Below, piece after piece: positions 1 through 7,315 of a stretch of 13,070 nt of DNA; position 1 is the stretch's first letter, and each line of letters opens with the position of its first letter. The stretch is from an uncultured Eubacteriales bacterium (GTDB lineage Bacteria; Bacillota; Clostridia; Oscillospirales; CAG-272): assembly GCA_934365155.1 (NCBI GenBank), contig CAKRMZ010000039.1, forward strand, positions 1 through 13,070. Reading direction: 5' to 3'. Position numbers and translations under genes: made by a program. Below the pieces are notes generated by a model, which was not told the DNA's origin, did no database searches, and worked only from the letters and a program-made list of their open reading frames with translations.

Positions 1-163
1 CGCCCTTTCCCTCGCCGGTTCCGAAACGCGGACAATCCACCTTGGCTAAAAAAGTACTGTCATTTTTTCTTTCAGCGCAAAGATACCGGTCAACTTGTCC
101 GACAAAATCTTCGCATCCTTTCATTCCGATTACGCAAATGTCTCCAAAATAAGCCGTGCTCAT
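1..163 (-). CDS. prs: Ribose-phosphate pyrophosphokinase, N-terminal fragment (runs off left edge)
   Basis: Only the first 54 codons are present, from an ATG at 163 down to the window edge. The start is well supported: a GGAGG ribosome binding site (171-175 on the complement) lies seven bases upstream. The fragment begins MSTAYFGDICVIGMKGCEDF and ends with a CPRFGTGEGKG stretch, which I recognise from the N-terminal domain of the divergent PRPP synthetases common in Clostridia. Members of that family make phosphoribosyl pyrophosphate from ribose 5-phosphate and ATP, for nucleotide, histidine and tryptophan synthesis in the cytoplasm. The gene begins 59 bp after the aldolase-like gene with no hairpin terminator between them, so read-through is plausible; the AT-rich gap could also hold a weak promoter. 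The catalytic region is outside the window, so the call rests on N-terminal resemblance only. Confidence 0.6.
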   Translation of the reverse strand, partial: MSTAYFGDICVIGMKGCEDFVGQVDRYLCAERKNDSTFLAKVDCPRFGTGEGKG

Positions 164-222
164 GGGTTATCCTCCGTGTGAAAAGTTAATATTTCATAAA
201 TTTTATAATATATTTTTGTTTT

Positions 223-1470
223 TCAATTCGATTGCAACCGATCCGACTGATCCAGCTGTTTTGCCACACATATACTCTGTGCTAAGTTCTCACTCCATTC
301 CAAACGTGCAAATGTTTCTTCTGCATTTGCGCCGCAAACCACAATACTGTCATTTTCCGAAATCAATAATGATGCCTGATTGTGAACTTCTTTGGCTGTC
401 AGTTCCGGCTGCATGAAGGACGCTCCGAAAGGAAGCCGCTTTAAATTACCGATTAATTCTGCCCCGGCAGCATAACGGGCCGGTTCAAAATTAGTCTCGG
501 TAACAGCGAAAGACATCAGATAAGGGGGCTGCGCGATCAGAATACACCCGATATCCGGATTCTTTCGATAAATATGCATGCAAAGCTCTGCCGAACGGGA
601 AGGAATTTTATTGCATTCTCGTTTTCCCTTATCGATTAAAATCAAATCTTCCTCTGACAAGTAAAACCGATCCTTCCCATAAGGGGTAATTAAAAACCGA
701 TCCTCGTCAACACGATAAGACAAAGTACCCGATGACGGGGTAAACAAGTTCTTTTGATATAAGCGCTCGATTTTATCAATCATATTCTTGCGCAAAGATA
801 AGGTCTGTTCATCATCGGAAATTTGTGCCGATTCGTCAAAGTGAGGAAAATTTCGAAGCATGTACATTGTCATATGTTTCTCACTGGGGATCACCGGTTT
901 ACCGATTGCCGACAAAACAAAATTTAATTTTGCGGCTGCTTCCAATTCATCCAACCGTAAAAAAGCAGTCTCCAGATCCTCTCCGATTACAACGACACCG
1001 CCGTTCTCAATCAATAAACAGTCATGCCCTAACTGCGCCTTATGCATTAAGCGATCATTCAAGCTTTCGCGCATGCTGCCGAAATGAACAAAAGAAAGTG
1101 TCTCACAACGATATTTAGAGCTTGGCAAAAATGAAATGTTCGGCAATTTTCCCATAGAGCCGTAAGCCATCAAATAAGGCGGGAAAGCATGAATAACAGC
1201 CTGAATGTTCGGGCGCACCGCATAGATGCTATAATGCATCGCAATATTATTATCAACTGCACGTACATTTTCAAGTTGTGACTTTGAAACACTGACGATA
1301 TCTTCCCTGCTAAGAGCCGAAAGATCCTTACAAGCAGGGGTAATCCAAACATTCCCATTTTCATCTCTTGTGGAGATGCTACCGGAAAAGGCAGCACAAA
1401 GTCCGCGTTGATATGCCCGTGCAGACATATGAGCAACTTGAAAAGCGGGGTCCATTGATAACAAATCCAT
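223..1470 (-). CDS. Tandem class II aldolase/adducin-fold protein with degenerate metal sites
   Basis: About 415 residues containing two copies of the class II aldolase/adducin fold, roughly residues 5-200 and 225-405. The recurring landmarks are an IYxxxP stretch before a PPYLM motif, and a later LLIxEN segment ending in G. Family members normally bind zinc through an HxH pair and a His in an NHG motif, with a catalytic Glu upstream. In copy 1 the HxH reads H-A-F, NHG reads N-G-G and the Glu position is Asn. In copy 2 HxH reads I-A-Q, NHG reads N-D-S and the Glu position is Ser. Most ligands are therefore lost, suggesting a structural, binding or regulatory role rather than aldol chemistry (inference). 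I chose the ATG at 1470 because GAGG lies nine bases upstream; an in-frame ATG at 1503 has no ribosome binding site. The gene follows its own SigA promoter and the murA terminator, and prs lies 59 bp downstream. Confidence 0.75.
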   Translation of the reverse strand: MDLLSMDPAFQVAHMSARAYQRGLCAAFSGSISTRDENGNVWITPACKDLSALSREDIVSVSKSQLENVRAVDNNIAMHYSIYAVRPNIQAVIHAFPPYLMAYGSMGKLPNISFLPSSKYRCETLSFVHFGSMRESLNDRLMHKAQLGHDCLLIENGGVVVIGEDLETAFLRLDELEAAAKLNFVLSAIGKPVIPSEKHMTMYMLRNFPHFDESAQISDDEQTLSLRKNMIDKIERLYQKNLFTPSSGTLSYRVDEDRFLITPYGKDRFYLSEEDLILIDKGKRECNKIPSRSAELCMHIYRKNPDIGCILIAQPPYLMSFAVTETNFEPARYAAGAELIGNLKRLPFGASFMQPELTAKEVHNQASLLISENDSIVVCGANAEETFARLEWSENLAQSICVAKQLDQSDRLQSN

Positions 1471-1577
1471 GCTATTATACCTCAAAACAATTTGAAAATT
1501 CATTCTAAAAGTATGATCAATGCTTCATTGCGACAATAAAATGAATCAAAATACATTTTCATATCCTTAACATATTA

Positions 1578-1606
1578 ATGATACTATTTTTCAGAAGAAA
1601 AGTCAA
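1578..1606 (-). promoter_or_regulatory. SigA promoter of the aldolase-like gene
   Basis: On the minus strand, TTGACT (1601-1606) and TATCAT (1578-1583) are separated by exactly 17 bases, a close match to the SigA consensus. Transcription would start near 1571, leaving a leader of about 100 bases before the ATG at 1470. The leader contains a short inverted repeat, CAATG-CTT-CATTG (1519-1531), of unknown meaning. The promoter lies just beyond the murA terminator, so this gene probably has its own transcript. Confidence 0.7.
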
Positions 1607-1636
1607 CTATCCGATTCAACATCTATCACCGCATTC

Positions 1637-1675
1637 AAAAAAAAATCATGAGAAAATATTTTCTCATGATTTTTT
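1637..1675 (-). terminator. Rho-independent terminator after murA
   Basis: A perfect 36-bp palindrome (1640-1675) begins two bases after the murA stop codon. Its core is ATCATGAGAAAAT followed by its exact reverse complement, flanked by A and T tracts. On the minus strand it ends in a run of nine T, the classical intrinsic terminator layout. Because both sides carry the tracts it could work in either direction, but no plus-strand gene approaches it. Confidence 0.85.
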
Positions 1676-1677
1676 CA

Positions 1678-2970
1678 TTAATTAGCTGCTAAATTTCCGA
1701 TCGTATCCTGATATTGACATAACCGGATGTCCGCCCCAACCTTGCGCAGCTTTTCAACAATATTATCATAGCCACGTTGAATATGATAAATATCTTCAAT
1801 TTCTGTCCGGCCGTTTGCTGCCAAAGCGGCAATAATCATCGCAGCGCCTGCACGAAGATCAACCGCTCTTACCCGGGCCGCACTCAATGTAGTTCCGCCT
1901 TCCACAATTGCTGTTTTCCCGTCTACTTTAATGGAAGCTCCCATACGTTTGAGCTCTTCCACATAACGGAAACGATTATCCCAAATGCCCTCGGAAAGAT
2001 AGCAAACACCGTCTGCCAAACATAACAATACACACATCTGCGGATTCAAATCCGTGGGGAATCCCGGATACGGCATTGTTTTGACATTCACTTTAGAAAG
2101 CATTCTGTTCGGGCAGGATACAATCACATAATCGTCATGTTCCTCCACTGAAATACCCATTTCCGTAAGCTTTGCGGAAATAGACTCCAAATGCTTCGGA
2201 ATCACATTGTTGATTTTCAAAGCTCCGCCTGTAGCAGCGGCTGCAATCATAAAGGTTCCCGCTTCAATCATATCGGAAATGATTGCGTGTGTGCAACCGT
2301 GAAGCTTGGATACTCCTTTAATTTTTATCACATCAGTGCCCGCGCCGGTAATCTGCGCACCGCAGGCATTCAAAAAGTTAGCAAGATCCACAATATGCGG
2401 CTCCCGCGCTGCATTTTCAATCACAGTCAAGCCTTTTGCCTTTACTGCGGCAATCATAATATTCATGGTTGCCCCAACAGTCACACCGTCAAAATAAATA
2501 TGACTTCCGGTCAAAGCATCCTTGACCTCGGCTTCAATATAACCGCTTTCAACCGTCACTTCGGCTCCGAGAGCCTCAAGACCCTTAATGTGTTGGTCAA
2601 TCGGACGAACTCCGAAATCGCAACCGCCCGGCAAGCCTACATATGCACGCCCAAAGCGTCCGAGTTCAGCCCCAATCAAATAATATGAGGCACGCATTTT
2701 TCGAACCATATCATAAGGTGCAGTCCCGCCAATTGCTTTTCGACTGTCAATTTCATAAGTATTCTTACCGAGCATCCGAATTTTTACACCCATAGCGCGT
2801 AAAATATCAAAGCACAGCGTTACATCGCTGATATTCGGAACATTCTCAATTACACATATATCTTCAATTAGCAAATTGGCTAAAATAATCGCTACTGCTG
2901 AATTTTTCATGCCGCTGATTTCAACAGAACCATGCAAAGGATTTCCACCGTTAATGATGATCTCCTCCAA
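1678..2970 (-). CDS. murA: UDP-N-acetylglucosamine 1-carboxyvinyltransferase (MurA)
   Basis: A complete 430-residue enzyme of normal family length. It transfers enolpyruvate from phosphoenolpyruvate to UDP-GlcNAc, the first committed step of peptidoglycan synthesis, in the cytoplasm. Visible hallmarks are the K22-N23 pair near the N-terminus, the loop LPGGCDFGVRPIDQH with the catalytic (fosfomycin-target) Cys117, the Asp of FPTDLNPQ at 307, Arg373 in VDLRAGAA, and Arg399 in HIQRGYDN. The start codon is TTG at 2970: the MEEIIINGG start matches the family and an AAGGTG ribosome binding site lies seven bases upstream. Low-GC Gram-positives often have two MurA paralogues; I cannot tell which this is. 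An extended -10 promoter candidate lies at 3017-3025, and a palindromic terminator follows the gene directly, so it looks monocistronic. Confidence 0.95.
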   Translation of the reverse strand: MEEIIINGGNPLHGSVEISGMKNSAVAIILANLLIEDICVIENVPNISDVTLCFDILRAMGVKIRMLGKNTYEIDSRKAIGGTAPYDMVRKMRASYYLIGAELGRFGRAYVGLPGGCDFGVRPIDQHIKGLEALGAEVTVESGYIEAEVKDALTGSHIYFDGVTVGATMNIMIAAVKAKGLTVIENAAREPHIVDLANFLNACGAQITGAGTDVIKIKGVSKLHGCTHAIISDMIEAGTFMIAAAATGGALKINNVIPKHLESISAKLTEMGISVEEHDDYVIVSCPNRMLSKVNVKTMPYPGFPTDLNPQMCVLLCLADGVCYLSEGIWDNRFRYVEELKRMGASIKVDGKTAIVEGGTTLSAARVRAVDLRAGAAMIIAALAANGRTEIEDIYHIQRGYDNIVEKLRKVGADIRLCQYQDTIGNLAAN

Positions 2971-3016
2971 TTAAAATCACCTTCCCGCAAAATGCAAATT
3001 CACACATACACAAAAT

Positions 3017-3025
3017 AGTATATCA
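3017..3025 (-). promoter_or_regulatory. Extended -10 promoter candidate for murA
   Basis: The minus strand reads TGATATACT, an extended -10 element (TGn plus TATACT at 3017-3022). No good -35 hexamer is seen 17 bases upstream, which extended -10 promoters can tolerate. The start of transcription would be near 3010, giving a leader of about 40 bases before the TTG start of murA. Confidence 0.45.
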
Positions 3026-3302
3026 CGTTTATTATCCAAATGGAAGAGGTTTTTATAAATTTCATTTTTTATTAACATTTTTGCAAAAATATTATCCTGT
3101 GTTTTATACCTCGGCACATCCATACAAACGAGAGGTCTCTGATAGGTATATCCTGTTTTCGAGCCGATTATGTAATTTTATGTTTCTTATGTAATTTCAT
3201 ATTTCAGCCATCTTAAAGCATATCCGTTCATTCCTCCTTCAATACATCGGAATATATCAATTAAGCAAAGAAAACAACTTCATTGTGTGATTCAACCGAA
3301 TT

Positions 3303-3316
3303 TCAAAGCGCTTACA
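3303..3316 (-). promoter_or_regulatory. Candidate cre box (CcpA site)
   Basis: The minus strand reads TGTAAGCGCTTTGA, which fits the catabolite-responsive element consensus TGWAARCGYTWWCA at 13 of 14 positions and is nearly palindromic. It lies about 20-35 bases downstream of the predicted transcription start of the promoter at 3344-3372, a position where CcpA usually represses by roadblock. No sugar gene is directly downstream, so the target is unclear. Confidence 0.4.
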
Positions 3317-3343
3317 TTTTTGTGACAAAAGCCTTCTATGAGC

Positions 3344-3372
3344 ATTATATGAGTAAAAGCCGTTCGTGTGAA
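3344..3372 (-). promoter_or_regulatory. SigA-like promoter with no obvious gene downstream
   Basis: On the minus strand, TTCACA (3367-3372) and TATAAT (3344-3349) are separated by exactly 17 bases. Transcription would start near 3337 and read through the cre-like box and an orphan Shine-Dalgarno toward murA, about 370 bases away. It could drive a small RNA, a short peptide, or a distal murA transcript. Confidence 0.45.
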
Positions 3373-3388
3373 AAAAAGAAAATGCAGC

Positions 3389-4516
3389 TTATTTGCTTTC
3401 CGATTCGGTCATTTCCCGAAAATACGCCACCGCAAGATCTACAACCTGTCCGTAAGAGCGACTTCCGGCAGCTTGTCCCTGTGACTTTAAATAAAAATCG
3501 TTCATAGAATCGCTGACATTCGATACTACCGTATGCTGATATTTCTCATAAAACTCACGGTAGGCCTGCATTTCATAGCGAACCTGAAGATCGAGCCCGC
3601 TTACGGTATCATAATACTTTTCGCTGTCAGCGCTGTAAAGAGCCGACGCAACATACTCATACATGTTCAGTAACGCACTATATCGAATATACGGATCATC
3701 GCTCTCAAGGCAAACCAAAAACGCCATAAAATTCGCTTCATCTTCACGGATCACTCCGCGCTGATGCGCCATTTCATGAGCCGTTGTATAAGGAATCGTA
3801 TAGTCCGGAAAATTCATATTGATATTGGCTTCTCCGGTAAAATAAGTATAAATACCGGAAATGTGCGTATATGTCATTGGTTCCGAAAGCATAATGGGCT
3901 TTACGCGCACAGAAAGCGCAGGAAGAAAATCATATTTTTTCGAAGCGGCTTTATAAGCATCACAAAGTTTTGCGCTAAGTCCATCCAAATCATAAGGCAT
4001 GTCGGAAAAGCTCATATAAGAAAAGCGGACATCCGAACACGCATTGTTTATCTGCTGCACCAAAATTTGAGCAGTGTCAAACAGCTCTGACGCCGAAACC
4101 TCACGACGATCCATGTTTAATTTATCCTCAATCGGCGAAGTTTTGTAGGCAACGCCGGTTGTCAGTGTAAAAAGCGAAAACATCAGCAGTACAACGCCGA
4201 ACATCGTTCCCAAAAACCGTTCCGCATTGTCATCCTTTCGAATTTTTCGAATGCAGACCACTACGATGCATATAATTAAAACCGGCAAAAACAAAAGAAT
4301 CGTTTCGGCAACCGAAAACGGAATCCATGCCGTTAAATAAGAAAGAATGGCGCGAACAAACGACGAAACATACCGGTTGAATCCGTCGGCAAAGGTGCTG
4401 CTGCAGCGTGCGGCAACGGAGATTCCGAGGCAAAGCACCGAAATCGGCAGCATTATTTTTGTAAACAAAGGAAACAGGCGATTCATCACGGTTTTGATTT
4501 TTTTTAAAATACTCAT
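3389..4516 (-). CDS. DUF3810 family membrane protein with zinc-peptidase motif
   Basis: A 375-residue protein with three predicted membrane segments near residues 19-37, 66-90 and 102-121, followed by a long extracytoplasmic-type domain. In that domain HEMAH (247-251) is a textbook HExxH zinc-binding motif, and an acidic EDE cluster at 258-260 could supply the third ligand, as in gluzincin metallopeptidases. I recognise the family as DUF3810, whose substrate is not established to my knowledge. The ATG at 4516 has an AGGA ribosome binding site eight bases upstream. The neighbour downstream is murA, but a 418-bp gap with its own promoter signals separates them, so a cell-wall role is only a guess. 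No clear promoter or terminator was found directly around the gene. Confidence 0.8.
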   Translation of the reverse strand: MSILKKIKTVMNRLFPLFTKIMLPISVLCLGISVAARCSSTFADGFNRYVSSFVRAILSYLTAWIPFSVAETILLFLPVLIICIVVVCIRKIRKDDNAERFLGTMFGVVLLMFSLFTLTTGVAYKTSPIEDKLNMDRREVSASELFDTAQILVQQINNACSDVRFSYMSFSDMPYDLDGLSAKLCDAYKAASKKYDFLPALSVRVKPIMLSEPMTYTHISGIYTYFTGEANINMNFPDYTIPYTTAHEMAHQRGVIREDEANFMAFLVCLESDDPYIRYSALLNMYEYVASALYSADSEKYYDTVSGLDLQVRYEMQAYREFYEKYQHTVVSNVSDSMNDFYLKSQGQAAGSRSYGQVVDLAVAYFREMTESESK

Positions 4517-4597
4517 TTAAATTTTCCTAACATCCGTTCTGACAGTTAATATAAAATTTGAATTACCTTTCACAGTATTCACATTTCTGTTGCGAAT

Positions 4598-4685
4598 AAA
4601 AACAGCTCATGACGGTTGCCAAAAAGAACAAAAAATCGGTTTATAAATTTTTTGCACGTTCAGAAAATATCATAGAGCTGTTTTT
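4598..4685. repeat. Inverted-repeat element, 88 bp
   Basis: The arms are AAAAACAGCTCATGA (4598-4612) and TCATAGAGCTGTTTTT (4670-4685). They are reverse complements over 15 bases apart from one extra A, and enclose 57 bases of AT-rich DNA. The right arm begins just past the stop codon of the isomerase-like gene. On the minus strand the structure ends in TTTTT, so it could act as a long-loop terminator for that operon, or it could be a small MITE-like insertion. I saw no convincing target-site duplication. Confidence 0.45.
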
Positions 4686-4689
4686 TTGA

Positions 4690-6081
4690 TTATTGAATTA
4701 CAATCACGTCAAAATCGCAATACAGGCCGAATTTCTTGATGACTTCAATATCGCCGTTATAAATAATTGCACTGTGATGGGTTCCTCCCGCATTGGAGAA
4801 ATCCTCCAAAAAGTGAGCCAGGTCTCCGTTCGGACGGAACCATCCGTTCACCACATAATTCTGATTGTTGTCACGGGGAACGTCTATCATTTCGCCTTCG
4901 GTCAAAATCAACGCATATTTGCCGTTTGCACGCGGTGCCAAATTGACATAAACCACCGGTCCGGGTTTTAATGTGTCCAGTAAAACGGTTGGATTCTCAG
5001 CCGGAGTATACGGAAAATCTTTTTCCTTCATGCAAGCCTTTCCCTTGGATACATTAATATTGTATTCTCCCATATGGCTCATGAAAATTGTATTGTTTTT
5101 CCAGTCCGGGCAAAACATCTCCGTAAAGGTTGTTTCCGGATATGCCTTAAGCAATGCGCTGACTAAAGCAGCTGTCATCACATCCCCTTCCCCTGCATAA
5201 CCGATGCCGCGTCCCATTGCCTTGCTGGCTTCGGCAAAAGGCATGTAGCAAAATGCACGTCCCGGCTGTGCTTCTAAGAAATTCATGGTGAAAGCGTCTA
5301 AGTTTTCATTTTCAATCCAACGCCGCACCGCTAAAGCAACTTTAGAAACATCTTTATATAAAGTTTCCGACACATTCACAAATTCATACTCGGAAAGATC
5401 CGCACGGTATTCCGCCTCCAAATCCGCATCGGTCACCGTTGCTTTGGTCTTGGCAATATCTTCATCGGATGCAGTAACAACTTCAATGCCCAAGCTGCTT
5501 TTCAATTCATCAAACGGAATGCGGAAATCGCCCATACCGTCAAAAGGTGTACCGATGATTCCGACTCTCGATGTATGCAAATCATGTGCGATCGCCGCAG
5601 CTTTAGCACTCTTTATGACTCTTTCAAGCACATCGGAATGTTCATAATGCCCCGCGCAAACCTCAAATTTCTTTCCGCCGCGACGCAGCATGCAGCACAT
5701 ATCCTGAACACCGTGAATGCCGTGATTGTACAGCATTGCCTCTGCGGGAGTTTGATCGTCAAACACAAAATCCTGTGTTGTATCCAAAACAATCAGCGGC
5801 AGTTTTGTACCGCAGAGCACTTGTGCCGATTCCAAGGACGGAGAATATGCTAAATGAAGTGTTACAATCGCATCAACATCTTCGTTTTCAAAAAAGCGAA
5901 CCGCCTTGTCGAATTCATCTTCCGTACGGCAAACATCTGTGTTTTTCACATCCAGTCCGGATGCCGCAAGACGCTCGGCAATCAAAGCGTGAAATGCATT
6001 AATCCGCGGACGCATCTGTGGGGTGCTTATATCATAAAGCTTAACATACATCGGCAAAAGCCCGATTTTCGGATTTCTCAT
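4690..6081 (-). CDS. L-fucose/L-arabinose isomerase-family protein
   Basis: About 463 residues resembling the L-arabinose isomerase/L-fucose isomerase fold, enzymes that interconvert aldoses and ketoses with a divalent metal. Residues matching the AraA metal and catalytic site are present: Glu270 in NFLEAQPG, Glu298 in YAGEGDVMTAAL, His336 in FMSHMGE and His435-His436 in GGTHHSAI. The N-terminus (PKIGLLPMYVKLYD) also fits. It is somewhat shorter than typical AraA (about 500 residues) and divergent, so the substrate is unknown. I start at the ATG at 6081, which has GAGG nine bases upstream; a GTG at 6096 lies upstream of and overlaps that site. The gene begins 27 bases after the amidohydrolase gene and shares its promoter, so the two probably handle one sugar or sugar-acid pathway (inference). 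Confidence 0.8.
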   Translation of the reverse strand: MRNPKIGLLPMYVKLYDISTPQMRPRINAFHALIAERLAASGLDVKNTDVCRTEDEFDKAVRFFENEDVDAIVTLHLAYSPSLESAQVLCGTKLPLIVLDTTQDFVFDDQTPAEAMLYNHGIHGVQDMCCMLRRGGKKFEVCAGHYEHSDVLERVIKSAKAAAIAHDLHTSRVGIIGTPFDGMGDFRIPFDELKSSLGIEVVTASDEDIAKTKATVTDADLEAEYRADLSEYEFVNVSETLYKDVSKVALAVRRWIENENLDAFTMNFLEAQPGRAFCYMPFAEASKAMGRGIGYAGEGDVMTAALVSALLKAYPETTFTEMFCPDWKNNTIFMSHMGEYNINVSKGKACMKEKDFPYTPAENPTVLLDTLKPGPVVYVNLAPRANGKYALILTEGEMIDVPRDNNQNYVVNGWFRPNGDLAHFLEDFSNAGGTHHSAIIYNGDIEVIKKFGLYCDFDVIVIQ

Positions 6082-6108
6082 ATTTTGATACCTCACCGTT
6101 TCTTTATA

Positions 6109-7128
6109 TTATTGCATGATTCGCAATGCGTTGTCATGGAAAATTTTTTCGGCAATCGGACGTCCGCCCATTCGATCGGTAACATCCAAAATGTTCTTCA
6201 ACTGCTCATATAAGAAAAATGTATATGTTTTTTCTCTCTCCGCACCCTCTGTATGGCGATTCCAATCAAAGTTTTCTCTGGCAAAATTATAATACTTTTC
6301 GCCCTCCCATTTTCTCCGACCGTGCCAAAGGAAAATCGGTAAATCCGTGCCGTAAATCAGGCTGTCGGGCGAAACATTTGTAATCATATACTCAATCACT
6401 TCCGGATTCAACACGGCAGCAAGATCATAATAAAACGATTTGAAATCCGATCCCATTTTCTGCTTTGCTCGTTCAATGGTACCAAGGCAATAACACCGTC
6501 CGCAATGTGCTAAAACAATTTTGACATCCGGATATTTCTGACGCATCTCAAGCAGTTCCCGAACATTATTGTCATCCGCTAACCGTCCTGCCCGCGGAAT
6601 ATGTAAAACCAAAGATTTTTTATGGCGATCCAATATTTTTAACTGATCATGCGTAAGATATTCAAAAATGCCGATTTCCGCACCTTTTTGTCCGGATGCT
6701 AAATCCGGATACGGCTTGAATCCATTATAATTACCGCGCAGCAGCAATTCCTCGCAATATTCCGCATCCCAATCCGGATGGGTTACCATATGGGTAGCGA
6801 ATACTCGCTTGTCCTTTGAAATATCAATCAAATACTGATTCGCTGCTTTTAAATCCGTACCGTTAAAAACGGACGGCAATGCATTCACGCAAACTTCTTC
6901 TGCATCGGGATAAAAAGCTTTTGCATAATTACTGTAATCCTCAAGACTCATTGCACTGTAGCATTGCAGTGCCCAATCCGCACGGATGGTTTCCTCCGGA
7001 ATTCCCGCATTATGCTCCGGTAGCGAGAGATGCAAATGTGCATCTGCAATCTTTTTGGGAAGCCGATCTTTAATGTACCGATCGTAAAATTCACAATCCA
7101 AATCATTTTTAATAAAATAATCTACCAT
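6109..7128 (-). CDS. Amidohydrolase-family (amidohydrolase_2-like) TIM-barrel protein
   Basis: A 339-residue protein with the signature order of metal-dependent amidohydrolases: DAHLHL (His31, His33), GFKPYP with Lys138, LVLHIPR with His176, VLAHCGR with His208, and YGTDLP with Asp262. All canonical metal and catalytic positions appear intact. Relatives include decarboxylases and lactonases such as sugar-lactone hydrolases, acting on small carboxylates in the cytoplasm; the exact reaction is not readable here. The ATG at 7128 follows a GAGG ribosome binding site by seven bases. It is the first gene of a two-gene operon with the isomerase-like gene, behind a near-consensus SigA promoter at 7193-7221. 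A lactonase-type step paired with an aldose-ketose isomerase would suit catabolism of an unusual sugar (inference). Confidence 0.85.
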   Translation of the reverse strand: MVDYFIKNDLDCEFYDRYIKDRLPKKIADAHLHLSLPEHNAGIPEETIRADWALQCYSAMSLEDYSNYAKAFYPDAEEVCVNALPSVFNGTDLKAANQYLIDISKDKRVFATHMVTHPDWDAEYCEELLLRGNYNGFKPYPDLASGQKGAEIGIFEYLTHDQLKILDRHKKSLVLHIPRAGRLADDNNVRELLEMRQKYPDVKIVLAHCGRCYCLGTIERAKQKMGSDFKSFYYDLAAVLNPEVIEYMITNVSPDSLIYGTDLPIFLWHGRRKWEGEKYYNFARENFDWNRHTEGAEREKTYTFFLYEQLKNILDVTDRMGGRPIAEKIFHDNALRIMQ

Positions 7129-7151
7129 AACAATGCCTCATATTTGTTGTA

Positions 7152-7172
7152 ACGGAATTTCCGTAAAATTCC
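7152..7172. promoter_or_regulatory. Overlapping inverted repeats in the operon leader (possible operator)
   Basis: Two nested inverted repeats overlap here: ACGGAA-T-TTCCGT (7152-7164) and GGAATTT-CCGTA-AAATTCC (7154-7172). They lie roughly 15-35 bases downstream of the predicted transcription start of the amidohydrolase/isomerase operon, a reasonable place for a repressor site. No regulator gene is nearby to assign to it. Confidence 0.35.
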
Positions 7173-7192
7173 TTATTTTTGATGATATTGTT

Positions 7193-7221
7193 ATTATATC
7201 TCATATTTTAAGATAAGTCAA
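7193..7221 (-). promoter_or_regulatory. SigA promoter of the amidohydrolase/isomerase operon
   Basis: On the minus strand, TTGACT (7216-7221) and a perfect TATAAT (7193-7198) are 17 bases apart. Transcription would begin near 7186 and give a leader of about 57 bases before the ATG at 7128. The -35 element is identical to that of the aldolase-like gene. Confidence 0.8.
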
Positions 7222-7276
7222 TTTGCTTTTCCGCCTGCAGTGTAATATTGGCCGAAAAATGTTTTAATATTCAAGC

Positions 7277-7303
7277 AAAAGGGCTGTCTCGACGAGACAA
7301 CCC
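7277..7303 (-). terminator. Terminator after the S1-domain gene
   Basis: On the minus strand a ten-base-pair stem, GGGTTGTCTC with GAGACAGCCC (one G-U pair), closes a three-base loop and is followed by TTTTGCTT. It starts 13 bases after the stop codon of the S1-domain gene and separates it from the amidohydrolase operon promoter. Confidence 0.85.
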
Positions 7304-7315
7304 TCTTATGTATTC

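Larger units (their letters stand above)
2971..3388. other. 418-bp intergenic region between the DUF3810 gene and murA
   Basis: No convincing gene is found in this stretch. On the minus strand it holds a SigA-like promoter (3344-3372), a cre-like box (3303-3316), a strong but orphan Shine-Dalgarno (AAGGAGG, 3233-3239) next to a possible 14-codon reading frame starting at 3231, and a pair of 7-base inverted arms, TATACCT (3144-3150) and AGGTATA (3105-3111), that could form a large hairpin. The extended -10 candidate for murA follows. Together these suggest an unannotated short transcript or a long alternative murA leader (inference). Confidence 0.5.

Noticed and set aside
1640..1675. Perfect palindrome considered as an operator
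   Set aside because: It follows the murA stop directly and ends in a T run on the transcribed strand, so a terminator is the simpler reading.
2191..2688. Plus-strand reading frame of 165 codons
   Set aside because: It is antisense to murA, which has all its catalytic residues; the Cys- and His-rich product is typical of an antisense shadow.
3199..3231. Fourteen-codon frame MNGYALRWLKYEIT after an AAGGAGG site, as a gene
   Set aside because: The Shine-Dalgarno core is only about one base from the ATG, too close for efficient initiation, and nothing else supports a peptide; kept only as part of the intergenic finding.
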